From the NCBI GenBank assembly GCA_910577805.1, contig CAJTOE010000020.1, positions 1-22,703 on the forward strand: 22,703 nt of DNA. Direction: 5' to 3'. The stretch comes from an uncultured Oscillospiraceae bacterium. Lineage in GTDB: Bacteria > Bacillota > Clostridia > Oscillospirales > Oscillospiraceae. The translations under genes were made by a program, and so were the position numbers. The stretch's first letter is position 1; the number at the start of each line of letters is the position of its first letter. Under the pieces are notes generated by a model. It did not search any database and was not told the DNA's origin. It was given only the letters and a program-made list of their open reading frames with translations. Below, piece after piece: positions 1-6,188 of the stretch.

Positions 1-45
1 GATAGAAGCCAGAGCCAGGCTGAGAGCGCGCTTCAGGTTTCTCAT
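1..45 (-). CDS. Start of an exported protein, probably S-layer-homology type (partial)
   Basis: Only the first 15 codons are in the window, reading MRNLKRALSLALASI leftward from an ATG at 45. A basic start followed by a hydrophobic Leu/Ala run is the beginning of a Sec signal peptide. A strong AGGAGG Shine-Dalgarno lies just upstream at about 54-59. This kind of N-terminus is one I associate with SLH-domain surface proteins of Oscillospiraceae, and another SLH protein lies at 11376-12692, but the SLH assignment is inference because no domain is visible here. That the protein is exported is well supported; its identity is not. Confidence 0.6.
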   Translation of the reverse strand, partial: MRNLKRALSLALASI

Positions 46-72
46 TTTGGAGTTCCTCCTTTTTAAAATGTT

Positions 73-86
73 GGGCGTTTTCGCCC
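73..86 (-). other. Leader hairpin upstream of the first leftward gene
   Basis: GGGCG-TTTT-CGCCC forms a five-pair hairpin. Read leftward it sits in the 5' leader of the exported-protein gene, about 15 bases before its ribosome binding site. Read rightward it is followed by TTTTT and would look like a small terminator, but no rightward gene feeds it. An mRNA-stabilising leader hairpin is the more natural reading. Confidence 0.4.
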
Positions 87-125
87 TTTTTCGAGGCTTT
101 GGGGAACTATTTTGGTCAGTAGGCC

Positions 126-134
126 AGTATAACA
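126..134 (-). promoter_or_regulatory. Candidate extended -10 promoter for the leftward gene at 1-45
   Basis: Read leftward the sequence is TGTTATACT, an extended -10 element (TGn followed by TATACT). No good -35 box lies 17 bases upstream, which extended -10 promoters tolerate. Transcription would begin near 119 and give a leader of about 74 bases containing the 73-86 hairpin. Confidence 0.4.
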
Positions 135-173
135 GTCCTTACATGGTCAGAAAAGTTGCGAGAAAAGAAAAAA

Positions 174-200
174 TCCTGAAAACCTATCAGGTTTCCAGGA
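174..200 (-). terminator. Hairpin followed by a T run when read leftward
   Basis: TCCTG-A-AAACCT, loop ATC, AGGTTT-C-CAGGA forms an 11-pair stem with one A/C mismatch. Read leftward it is followed by a T-rich run, so it has the form of an intrinsic terminator on that strand. No leftward gene ending here can be recognised. Confidence 0.4.
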
Positions 201-214
201 CAAAAAGTGATCTT

Positions 215-317
215 GGTAGACTTCTGGTAGACATCCAAAAACAGGAAAAAACGCAACCCCCTGCGCCGCAAGGGGTTGCGTTTCTTTTTTGGTAGACTTT
301 TGGTAGACAATCAAAAA
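215..317. repeat. Two imperfect 27-bp direct repeats, each with two GGTAGAC units, flanking a terminator
   Basis: Copies at 215-241 and 291-317 differ at three of 27 positions. Each contains GGTAGAC twice, 11 bases apart (215, 226, 291, 302), and ends in an A run. The copies are 76 bases apart and bracket the hairpin at 249-290. Regular 11-base spacing in a non-coding stretch is typical of a protein-binding array or a recombinase arm or attachment site. No integrase or transposase gene is present nearby, so the function is unknown. Confidence 0.6.
249..290. terminator. Strong bidirectional intrinsic terminator
   Basis: AAACGCAACCCC (249-260) pairs with GGGGTTGCGTTT (272-283), a 12-pair stem with an 11-base apex that can form a small inner pairing. 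T runs follow on both strands, TTTCTTTTTT rightward and GTTTTTTCC leftward. No gene in the window obviously ends here. Confidence 0.75.
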
Positions 318-337
318 ATACTTTGTTGAGAAAATGT

Positions 338-388
338 GGTCCAAGATGAAAGCTTTCCTGCGCTGCTGGAAAATCCACAGCTTGGACC
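338..388. other. Nested inverted repeat, possible structured RNA or site
   Basis: GGTCCAAG (338-345) pairs with CTTGGACC (381-388). Inside, TTTCC (354-358) pairs with GGAAA (368-372), and AAGCT/AGCTT offers a competing pairing. The element ends about 40 bases before the tRNA-Leu promoter. No promoter or reading frame is associated with it, so it may be a hairpin RNA or a relic. Confidence 0.35.
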
Positions 389-426
389 TCCTCTAATATG
401 AATTGAAGACAGCATATTTTTAGGGA

Positions 427-455
427 TTTACAAAAGGGAAAAAGTCATGTATAAT
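427..455 (+). promoter_or_regulatory. SigA promoter of tRNA-Leu
   Basis: TTTACA (427-432) and a perfect TATAAT (450-455) are separated by 17 bases. Transcription would start near 462, about 16 bases before the mature tRNA 5' end. Confidence 0.8.
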
Positions 456-477
456 AAATGCTAAATAATAACCATAT

Positions 478-562
478 GCGGGTATGGCGGAATTGGCAGA
501 CGTGCAGGATTTAGGTTCCTGTGCCGTAAGGCGTGTGGGTTCGACCCCCACTACCCGTACCA
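478..562 (+). tRNA. tRNA-Leu (anticodon UAG)
   Basis: This is an 85-base class II tRNA with the CCA end encoded at 560-562. The acceptor stem GCGGGTA (478-484) pairs with TACCCGT (552-558), with one G-U pair at the end, and A559 is the leucine discriminator. The D-arm contains the conserved GGCAGAC region, the anticodon stem CAGGA/TCCTG encloses TTTAGGT giving anticodon UAG (reads CUA and other CUN codons), a long variable arm follows, and the T-loop is TTCGACC. It stands alone, with its own promoter and a probable terminator. Confidence 0.96.
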
Positions 563-587
563 AGATGTGTGCATAAATGCGAAAAAA

Positions 588-612
588 TGAAAAAACTGGC
601 TCCGTTTTTTCA
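588..612 (+). terminator. Probable terminator of tRNA-Leu
   Basis: TGAAAAAAC (588-596) pairs perfectly with GTTTTTTCA (604-612) around TGGCTCC. The A/T-rich stem, 26 bases after the CCA end, would place a U run in the RNA. It is weaker than the GC-rich terminators elsewhere in the window. Confidence 0.5.
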
Positions 613-900
613 AAATAGCAACACCGGAGATGCAAGAAGCCCTTTTTCTCAATTAAGGTGAGTCGAATTCCCCGCCACTCCGAGACCAATCTTTCATAAA
701 GACAAACAGTCCTCTATGGCTCGCTGGAACCTATCTGGTGAACCACGGGGGGCTATTTTTCATTTTCCGCCACTGTTACATATGTTTGGTTTGTCTCTGG
801 TTGTAAGGAATGAAAGCCAAGAGTAAATACCTTAATTTCCTGATAGAAGCAGCAGAGCAGCGAAAATCGAAATGGCTGTGTTTACACCGGGACTGTACCC
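613..900. other. Gene-free stretch between tRNA-Leu and trpS
   Basis: No reading frame with a credible ribosome binding site is seen on either strand. A hairpin of moderate quality is possible between TGGCTCGCTGG and CCACGGGGGGCTA at roughly 718-755, followed by TTTTT. It could be a terminator or part of a small RNA, but no promoter or known RNA family can be recognised. Confidence 0.3.
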
Positions 901-924
901 GGCGCGAGAAGCGGCGCGAGAAGC
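901..924. repeat. Perfect tandem 12-bp repeat upstream of the trpS promoter
   Basis: GGCGCGAGAAGC occurs twice in immediate succession (901-912 and 913-924), ending 13 bases before the -35 box of the trpS promoter. The position suits an activator or UP-like site, but chance duplication cannot be excluded. Confidence 0.5.
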
Positions 925-937
925 TTCCACATTTCAG

Positions 938-966
938 TTGCCTTTCTCTCCCATCAGTGATACAAT
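938..966 (+). promoter_or_regulatory. SigA promoter of trpS
   Basis: TTGCCT (938-943) and TACAAT (961-966) are spaced 17 bases. The leader from about 973 to 1037 is near 65 bases, too short for a T-box. It holds a small hairpin, TGCCGC (988-993) with GCGGCA (1003-1008), ahead of the AAGGAG ribosome binding site. Confidence 0.65.
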
Positions 967-1037
967 ATACTGATATTATGTAGATACTGCCGCCGGGACC
1001 CTGCGGCAAATCCTAGTAGCATAAGGAGCCTGTAACA

Positions 1038-2042
1038 ATGATGGACGAGAAAAAGGTTATGCTTTCCGGCATCCAGCCCAGCGGAGAGCTGCATTTGGGC
1101 AACTATTTAGGGGCGGTCCGCCGCTGGCCGGAGATGATCGAGGAATTTGACTGCTACTTCTTCATGGCCGACCTGCACACCATCACCGTGCGCCAGGAGC
1201 CGGCCCAGCTGCGCCGCCGGGTGCTGACCCAGGTGGCCCAGTACATCGCCTGCGGCCTGGACCCGGAAAAATGTACGATTTTCATTCAGTCCCACGTCCC
1301 CGCCCACGCCCAGCTGGGCTGGGTGCTGGACTGCTATACCATGTTCGGCGAGCTTTCCCGCATGACTCAGTTCAAGGACAAGTCCGCCAAGCACAAGGAC
1401 AACATCAACGCCGGCCTCTTCACCTACCCCGCCCTGATGGCTGCGGATATCCTGCTGTACCAGCCGGATTTCGTGCCAGTGGGGGAGGACCAGAAGCAGC
1501 ATGTGGAAATCTGCCGGGACATCGCCGAGCGGTTTAATGGCATTTACGGCGAGGTGTTCAAAATCCCGGAGCCTCACATCTCCAAGGTAGGGGCACGTAT
1601 TATGAGCCTCAACGACCCCGCGTCCAAAATGAGCAAATCCAACCTGGACGGCTGTGTCACGCTGATGGACAAGCCGGAGGATATTTTGCGCAAATTCAAG
1701 CGGGCCGTCACCGACAGCGACACCGAGCGCTGTGTCCGCTTCGCCCCCCAGGAGAAGCCCGGCGTATCCAATCTGGTGCAGATCTACGCCTCTGTCACCG
1801 GCAAGAGCTTTGAGGAGATCGAGCAGGAGTTCGCGGGGAAGGGCTACGGCGCGTTCAAGCCCGCGGTGGGGGAGGCGGTCATTGAGTGCCTGCGCCCCAT
1901 CCGGGAGGAGACGGAGCGTCTGTTAGCGGACAAGACCTATTTGGAGAGCGTGTACAAGGCCGGAGCCGAACGAGCTGGTTATGCAGCCAATAAGACCTTG
2001 CGGAAGGTTTATAAGAAAATCGGCTTCGTGCCCGCAAAATAA
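1038..2042 (+). CDS. trpS: Tryptophanyl-tRNA synthetase
   Basis: A class I aminoacyl-tRNA synthetase that charges tRNA-Trp with tryptophan using ATP, in the cytoplasm. At 334 residues it has the usual bacterial TrpRS length. The HIGH signature appears as PSGELHLGNY (residues 14-23; HLGN 19-22) and the KMSKS loop as ASKMSKS (KMSKS 197-201), followed by the expected C-terminal helical region. AAGGAG stands 9 bases before ATG 1038; a second ATG follows directly, so MM or M is possible. A SigA promoter lies at 938-966. No terminator separates it from the next gene 39 bases downstream, so read-through into the envelope genes is plausible. Identification is secure. Confidence 0.96.
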   Translation: MMDEKKVMLSGIQPSGELHLGNYLGAVRRWPEMIEEFDCYFFMADLHTITVRQEPAQLRRRVLTQVAQYIACGLDPEKCTIFIQSHVPAHAQLGWVLDCYTMFGELSRMTQFKDKSAKHKDNINAGLFTYPALMAADILLYQPDFVPVGEDQKQHVEICRDIAERFNGIYGEVFKIPEPHISKVGARIMSLNDPASKMSKSNLDGCVTLMDKPEDILRKFKRAVTDSDTERCVRFAPQEKPGVSNLVQIYASVTGKSFEEIEQEFAGKGYGAFKPAVGEAVIECLRPIREETERLLADKTYLESVYKAGAERAGYAANKTLRKVYKKIGFVPAK

Positions 2043-2081
2043 AAAAGCCGTACACCCAAGATAGTAAAGAGGTAACATCCT

Positions 2082-3143
2082 ATGCCCATCCAATTTCAAG
2101 TCATCGGCATGGTCGCCGCCGCCCTGCTGGCGGCCGCGCTTATCGCCCTGGTCACCACCCCGGTGGTCCGGTCCCTGGCCTTCAAAATGCGCGCAGTAGA
2201 CGTGCCTAAGGACAACCGCCGGATGCACAGCCACCCCATCCCCCGTATGGGAGGCCTGGCGATTTTCCTGGGCTTTTTGTTCAGCGTACTGATTTTCGTC
2301 CCCCTCACCGACGAGCTGCGGGGGATGCTGCTGGGGGCGGTGGTCATTGTGGTGCTGGGGGTGCTGGACGACATCTACGCCCTGCCCGCCATGCCCAAGT
2401 TCCTGGTGCAGATCGGCGCGGCCCTGATCGCGGTCCTTCAGGGCAACGTCATCACCCATCTGTCCAACCCCAACCTGTTCAGCGCCAGCCCCATCTGGAA
2501 TCTGGGCGTGCTGTCCATCCCCTTCTCGGTGCTGTGGATCGTGGCGATCACCAACGCGGTAAACCTGATCGACGGCCTGGACGGCCTGGCCTGCGGGGTG
2601 TCCGCCATCAGCTCCATGACCCTTCTGGTCATTGCCCTGACCGTGTCCGAGCCCCAGGTGGCCTTGCTGATGGCCGCCCTGGCCGGGGCCTGCCTGGGCT
2701 TTCTGCCCTACAACCTGAACCCGGCGAAAATCTTCATGGGGGACACCGGCTCTACATTTCTGGGCTACGTCCTGGCCGTCGTCTCCATCCAGGGGCTGTT
2801 TAAATACGCCACGATCATCTCCTTCGCGGTGCCCTTCCTGCTCATGGGCCTGCCGATTTTCGACACCTGCTTCGCCATCCTGCGCCGGGTGTCCCACGGG
2901 CAGTCCCCCATGGCCCCTGACCGGGGCCACATCCACCACCGGCTCATTGATATGGGCCTGTCCCAGAAGCAGGCGGTGGCGGTGCTGTATGTCATCAGCG
3001 CCATTCTGGGCCTGTCCGCCGTGGTGCTGACCACCAGCGGCGTGACCAAGGCCATGCTGTTTCTGGCCTCCCTGTGCGTGGCGGGCGGGGTGGCCGCGAT
3101 GCTGTTCCTGAACCGGATCAAAGAGGAGGACTCCAAAAAATGA
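2082..3143 (+). CDS. tagO: Undecaprenyl-phosphate N-acetylglucosaminyl-1-phosphate transferase (TagO/WecA family)
   Basis: This polytopic membrane enzyme moves a phospho-amino sugar (GlcNAc-1-P in TagO/WecA) from UDP-sugar to undecaprenyl phosphate, the first step of wall teichoic acid or other undecaprenyl-linked glycan synthesis. Family signatures are in order: DVPKDNRRMH...PRMGG (40-58), DD (96-97), NAVNLIDGLDGL (158-169), MGDTGS (219-224, catalytic Asp 221) and the GHIHHR loop (282-287) typical of TagO/WecA. About ten hydrophobic segments and 353 residues fit the family. The stop overlaps the next start by 4 bases (ATGA), and that gene is the epimerase acting on UDP-GlcNAc. MraY is less likely because of the HIHH loop and the neighbour. 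Exact sugar specificity is inferred. Confidence 0.92.
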   Translation: MPIQFQVIGMVAAALLAAALIALVTTPVVRSLAFKMRAVDVPKDNRRMHSHPIPRMGGLAIFLGFLFSVLIFVPLTDELRGMLLGAVVIVVLGVLDDIYALPAMPKFLVQIGAALIAVLQGNVITHLSNPNLFSASPIWNLGVLSIPFSVLWIVAITNAVNLIDGLDGLACGVSAISSMTLLVIALTVSEPQVALLMAALAGACLGFLPYNLNPAKIFMGDTGSTFLGYVLAVVSIQGLFKYATIISFAVPFLLMGLPIFDTCFAILRRVSHGQSPMAPDRGHIHHRLIDMGLSQKQAVAVLYVISAILGLSAVVLTTSGVTKAMLFLASLCVAGGVAAMLFLNRIKEEDSKK

Positions 3144-4288
3144 AGAAAATCAAGGTTATGGCCGTGTTCGGCACCCGGCCTGAGGCAGTCAAAATGGCCC
3201 CCCTGGTCCTGGAGCTGGCCAAGCGCCCAGGGCTGGAGGCCCAGTGCTGCGTCACCGCCCAGCACCGGGAGATGCTGGACAGCGTCCTGAACATCTTCGG
3301 GGTAAAGCCCGACTACGACCTGAACATCATGCAGCCCCAGCAGACTCTGTCCTCCATTACCAGCAGGACCCTGCTGGGCATGGAGGAGGTCCTGGAGAAG
3401 GCCGGGCCGGACCTGGTCCTGGTCCACGGGGACACCTCCACCACCTTCGCCGGAGCCTTGGCGGCGTTCTACCGTCAGATTCCCGTGGGCCACGTGGAAG
3501 CGGGCCTGCGGACCTACGACCGGTACTCCCCCTTCCCGGAGGAGATGAACCGGCGGTTAGTCTCCAGTTTGGCGGAGCTGTATTTCTGCCCCACCCGGAC
3601 CAATAAAACCAATCTGGAGCGGGAGAACCACAGCAAAAACCTGTTCGTCACCGGAAACACGGTGATCGACGCGCTGCATACTACGATTAAGCAGAAATTT
3701 TTCTTCTCCCAGAGCATCCTGAACCAGCTGGACTACCTGCGGCAAAAAGTGGTCCTGGTCACCTGCCACCGCCGGGAGAACTACGGCCAGCCCATGGCCC
3801 AGATCATGACCGCCCTGCGGCGGCTGGCGGACGCGTTCCCCGACGTGCAGATGGTCTACCCCGTCCATCTGTCCCCGGTGGTGCAGGAGGCCGCCCACAC
3901 CTATCTGGACGGACACCCCCGCATCCACCTGATCGCCCCCCTGGCGGTGGACGAGATGCACAATCTCATGGCCCGGTGCCATCTGGTGATGACCGACTCC
4001 GGCGGCTTGCAGGAGGAGGCCCCCGCCCTGGGCAAGCCGGTGCTTGTCCTGCGCCGGGAGACGGAGCGCCCGGAGGCCGTGGAGGCGGGCACGGTCCAGC
4101 TTGCGGGCGTGGAGGAGGAGGAGGTTTTCCAAGCGGCCTCCCGCCTGCTGGAGGACCCCGACGCCTACGCCGGGATGGCCCACGCGGCCAACCCCTACGG
4201 CGACGGCCGGGCCTGCGTCCGGATTGCCGACGCCATCGAATGGCACTTCGGCCTGCGGGACCAGCCCCCCGCTCCCTTCCTCCCCTGA
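3140..4288 (+). CDS. mnaA: UDP-N-acetylglucosamine 2-epimerase, non-hydrolysing
   Basis: It interconverts UDP-GlcNAc and UDP-ManNAc, the precursor of ManNAc units in teichoic acid linkage regions and capsules. The 382 residues contain GTRPEAVKMAPL (11-22), the HGDTST turn (97-101, Asp 98), GHVEAGLRT (Glu 120), FPEEMNRR (Glu 134/135), VTCHRREN (His 210) and the nucleotide-binding DSGGLQEEA (286-294), matching the known active-site Asp, two Glu and His of WecB/MnaA. I chose ATG 3140, which overlaps the tagO stop and has AGAGGAGG about 10 bases upstream. The frame stays open upstream to 3074, but that part lies inside tagO. It is translationally coupled to tagO, so the two act in one pathway. 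Confidence 0.94.
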   Translation: MKKIKVMAVFGTRPEAVKMAPLVLELAKRPGLEAQCCVTAQHREMLDSVLNIFGVKPDYDLNIMQPQQTLSSITSRTLLGMEEVLEKAGPDLVLVHGDTSTTFAGALAAFYRQIPVGHVEAGLRTYDRYSPFPEEMNRRLVSSLAELYFCPTRTNKTNLERENHSKNLFVTGNTVIDALHTTIKQKFFFSQSILNQLDYLRQKVVLVTCHRRENYGQPMAQIMTALRRLADAFPDVQMVYPVHLSPVVQEAAHTYLDGHPRIHLIAPLAVDEMHNLMARCHLVMTDSGGLQEEAPALGKPVLVLRRETERPEAVEAGTVQLAGVEEEEVFQAASRLLEDPDAYAGMAHAANPYGDGRACVRIADAIEWHFGLRDQPPAPFLP

Positions 4289-4300
4289 GCCGAGCTGCCG

Positions 4301-5068
4301 ATGGAACAAAAAAACCGCCTGCGTATTGCGCTGGCTATTATCCTGCTCATTTCTCTGGCGATGTTCACCAGCTTCGGGCGGGTCCTCTTTACCAGGGACG
4401 TGCCCCACGTCTCCCTGGCCCCGGCGGGGAGCGGCGCGTCCTCCTCAGCGGACGCCTCCGGGGGGGAAAGCGCCCTGCTGCGGGTGGAGGTCACCCCCCG
4501 GACCGTCCAGGAGGTGGTGCGGACCCTGGCCCGGTCCAACAGCTACTACCGGGAGCTGACCGTGGAGACCTTCTGGTCCGGCGGGTCCTCTGAGACCCAG
4601 GTGCTGGTGTGGGTGGACCAGGGCTGGACCCACAGCCAGCAGACCCTGCCCTCCGGCGCGGTGCGCCACGATCTGGAGGGAGAGGGGACCCGGTACGCCT
4701 GGTACGACGGGGACGAGGGCTTTTTGACCGTCCCCCTGCCGGAGGAGGCCTCCGGCGAGGCGGACCTGTCCCAGCGCATCCCCACCTATGAGACGGTGCT
4801 GTCCCTGGACCAGACCCAGATCACCGCCGCAGGCTATGAGGAGCGGGAGGGGACCCCCTGCGTCTATATTGAGTACCGGGGCGGCGCCCTGGACGGCTAC
4901 CGCCAGCGCTACTGGGTCAGCGTGGATACGGGCCTGCTCACCGCGGCGGAAATTCTGTCCGGAGACGATTTGGTCTATCGGATGTCCGCCCAGATCCTCC
5001 AGACCCCCTGTCCCTCCGGGGCGGGTTTCACCCTGCCTGACGGCACGGTGCTGCATCAGGCCCCGTAG
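4301..5068 (+). CDS. Membrane-anchored extracytoplasmic protein of unknown function
   Basis: A 255-residue protein with one N-terminal hydrophobic segment (about 8-24) after a basic start, so it is probably a signal anchor with the rest outside the membrane. The outer part is acidic and alternates short strands (LTVETFW, QVLVWVD, YAWYDG, CVYIEY, RYWVSVD), ending with a phrase about a start-to-end sugar- or lipid-free beta sheet rather than an enzyme active site. This pattern is reminiscent of LolA/MucB-like beta folds, though I see no diagnostic motif. It starts 12 bases after the epimerase stop without a good ribosome binding site, suggesting translational coupling and an envelope role. Its 3' end overlaps the leftward gene by 13 bases. 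Function unknown. Confidence 0.75.
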   Translation: MEQKNRLRIALAIILLISLAMFTSFGRVLFTRDVPHVSLAPAGSGASSSADASGGESALLRVEVTPRTVQEVVRTLARSNSYYRELTVETFWSGGSSETQVLVWVDQGWTHSQQTLPSGAVRHDLEGEGTRYAWYDGDEGFLTVPLPEEASGEADLSQRIPTYETVLSLDQTQITAAGYEEREGTPCVYIEYRGGALDGYRQRYWVSVDTGLLTAAEILSGDDLVYRMSAQILQTPCPSGAGFTLPDGTVLHQAP

Positions 5069-5448
5069 GGGTCGGGCTTCTGCTCCTTGTCGTCCCCCAG
5101 GCCCATAATCAAAACTAAACCCAGGGCAATGGCAAGCTCCAGATTGTCCCCTTCCAGAAGGAGAAACAGGACGATCAAAAGAAGCAGAATGTCGCCGCTG
5201 TCCCAGTTATCCAGCTTCAGCTTTTTCAGGATGCCGCCTAAGCCTCCGCTCAGCTCTCCCCAGGGGAACCGGGGGGGCGGCGCGGAGGAGGGGGGAGGCG
5301 GCGGAGGCCCGCCGCCGGGAGGGCCTCCCATAGGCGGACCGCCCACCGGGGTCCAGCCGGGGGAGGGGCCGTCCTGCTCCACCACTCTGGTATAAGTATT
5401 TCCCTTCGGGATATAACGATTATAGATGGTCCTCCTCCCCCTTTCCAA
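5056..5448 (-). CDS. Small Pro/Gly-rich protein with hydrophobic C-terminus, unknown function
   Basis: Last gene of a leftward trio. As drawn it is 130 residues from a TTG at 5448, 29 bases inside the preceding gene. It has a conserved-looking start YNRYIPKG (9-16), a very Pro/Gly-rich linker (31-60), an amphipathic stretch (66-82) and two hydrophobic runs (86-99 and 103-117) separated by EGDN, then a charged tail. I recall similar small clostridial proteins beginning YNRYIP and ending in Leu-rich blocks, none with a known role. The start is uncertain: the best ribosome binding site (GGGGGAGGAGG) lies inside the drawn frame just before ACC-ATC-TAT, with no ATG, GTG or TTG at normal spacing. 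It is probably membrane-associated. Confidence 0.7.
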   Translation of the reverse strand: MERGRRTIYNRYIPKGNTYTRVVEQDGPSPGWTPVGGPPMGGPPGGGPPPPPPSSAPPPRFPWGELSGGLGGILKKLKLDNWDSGDILLLLIVLFLLLEGDNLELAIALGLVLIMGLGDDKEQKPDPYGA

Positions 5449-5842
5449 AGGCCCCCAGGGCCATGCGGATCACACGGGCCATCCGGGCCAGCTGCATGGC
5501 CTTATCCAGCCTGGCCCAGCGCTCCTCCCGGACGAAGGGGCGCAGCGCCGCCAGCAGAGCGGTGTTCCGGTCGTCCCCCCGCTGGTACTCCTGCCACACC
5601 TTCATGCCCAGACTCAAAAGCCTGGGGTCGATCTTGTCCAGCGCCGCCAGGGGATTTTCCGGCATGGGCGGCGGCGGGGCCGGCGGTGCGGATGCAGGCG
5701 CGGCCGTCTCTGCCCCGGCGGAGGGCGGCGGAGCCTCCGGACCGGCCGTACCCTTTTGCAGGGACTGGGCCAGAGCCATAATCTGCCCCATTGCGCCTGG
5801 GTCGCCCAGAATGGCATTCAGCTGTTCTTCAAATTCCGCCAT
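5420..5842 (-). CDS. Small protein with Pro/Ala-rich centre, unknown function
   Basis: Middle gene of the leftward trio, 140 residues from ATG 5842 with GGGGGGAG upstream. It has three parts: an acidic helical start ending in DPGAMGQIMALAQSL (14-28), a Pro/Ala-rich flexible linker (34-64), and a basic helical C-terminal part (66-132) with RNTALLAALRPFVREERWARLDKAMQLARMARVIRMAL. No signal peptide or membrane span is present, so it is probably cytosolic or a peripheral partner of the hydrophobic protein encoded next. I recall related unnamed proteins in clostridial genomes beside the same neighbours, but know no function. It overlaps the next gene, so the two are translated together. Confidence 0.75.
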   Translation of the reverse strand: MAEFEEQLNAILGDPGAMGQIMALAQSLQKGTAGPEAPPPSAGAETAAPASAPPAPPPPMPENPLAALDKIDPRLLSLGMKVWQEYQRGDDRNTALLAALRPFVREERWARLDKAMQLARMARVIRMALGAFGKGEEDHL

Positions 5843-5886
5843 GGGCGCTCCCCCCCTCTCCCTGGACTGGCCGGACCTAGTGCGTC

Positions 5887-6156
5887 TTACTCCAGCCCGG
5901 ACTGCCTGGCCTGCTGCTCAATGCGCTGGACCAGCTTGGCTCCCTCCTGGGTGTTCAGAAGGCCCTGGAGCATGGACATCAGCTCCTGGGGCTTGCCCTT
6001 GGCCGCCGCCTGGGCGGCGTTTTCCACCGAGCCGTTTTGCTGGAGCATGGAAACGAGCTGTTTGGCCTCTCCGGATTGGGCCAGCTGGCGGATGGCGTCC
6101 CGGTTTTTCACAAGCTGGGAGGCCGCCGCCGTTTGAAAGTCTTGTTCGCGCTGCAC
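5887..6156 (-). CDS. Small helical protein, unknown function
   Basis: First gene of the leftward trio. I place the start at GTG 6156 (89 residues) because GAGGTG lies at proper spacing before it. An in-frame GTG at 6165 would add three residues but has the ribosome binding site on top of it. The protein is all-helical and Gln/Ala-rich: AIRQLAQSGEAKQLVSMLQQNGSV and then KPQELMSMLQGLLNTQEGAKLVQRI, which look like two related halves (residue-LVSML / ELMSML repeats). No membrane segment is present. A SigE-like promoter candidate lies directly upstream (6189-6216). I recall clostridial relatives of unknown function. It is real by ribosome binding site, codon pattern and operon position. Confidence 0.75.
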   Translation of the reverse strand: MQREQDFQTAAASQLVKNRDAIRQLAQSGEAKQLVSMLQQNGSVENAAQAAAKGKPQELMSMLQGLLNTQEGAKLVQRIEQQARQSGLE

Positions 6157-6188
6157 AATCTTCACCTCGAAAAACAGATTTCATCCTT

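Noticed and set aside
420..689. Leftward open frame across the tRNA-Leu gene
   Set aside because: It is the familiar false protein made by translating a tRNA gene backwards.
655..690. Possible decayed tRNA 3' end (GTCGAATTCCCC...ACCA)
   Set aside because: The T-stem halves do not pair and no acceptor partner is seen, so it cannot be called a tRNA fragment.
715..765. Possible T-box or small RNA (CTGGTGAACCACGG followed by T run)
   Set aside because: It resembles the T-box sequence only partly, has no specifier stem, and the trpS promoter lies about 200 bases downstream of it.
1923..2939. Large antisense open frames, such as this one and 20653-22377
   Set aside because: They are by-products of GC-rich codon use opposite well-identified genes (tagO, purA, rubrerythrin) and show His/Gln/Gly-rich shadow composition.
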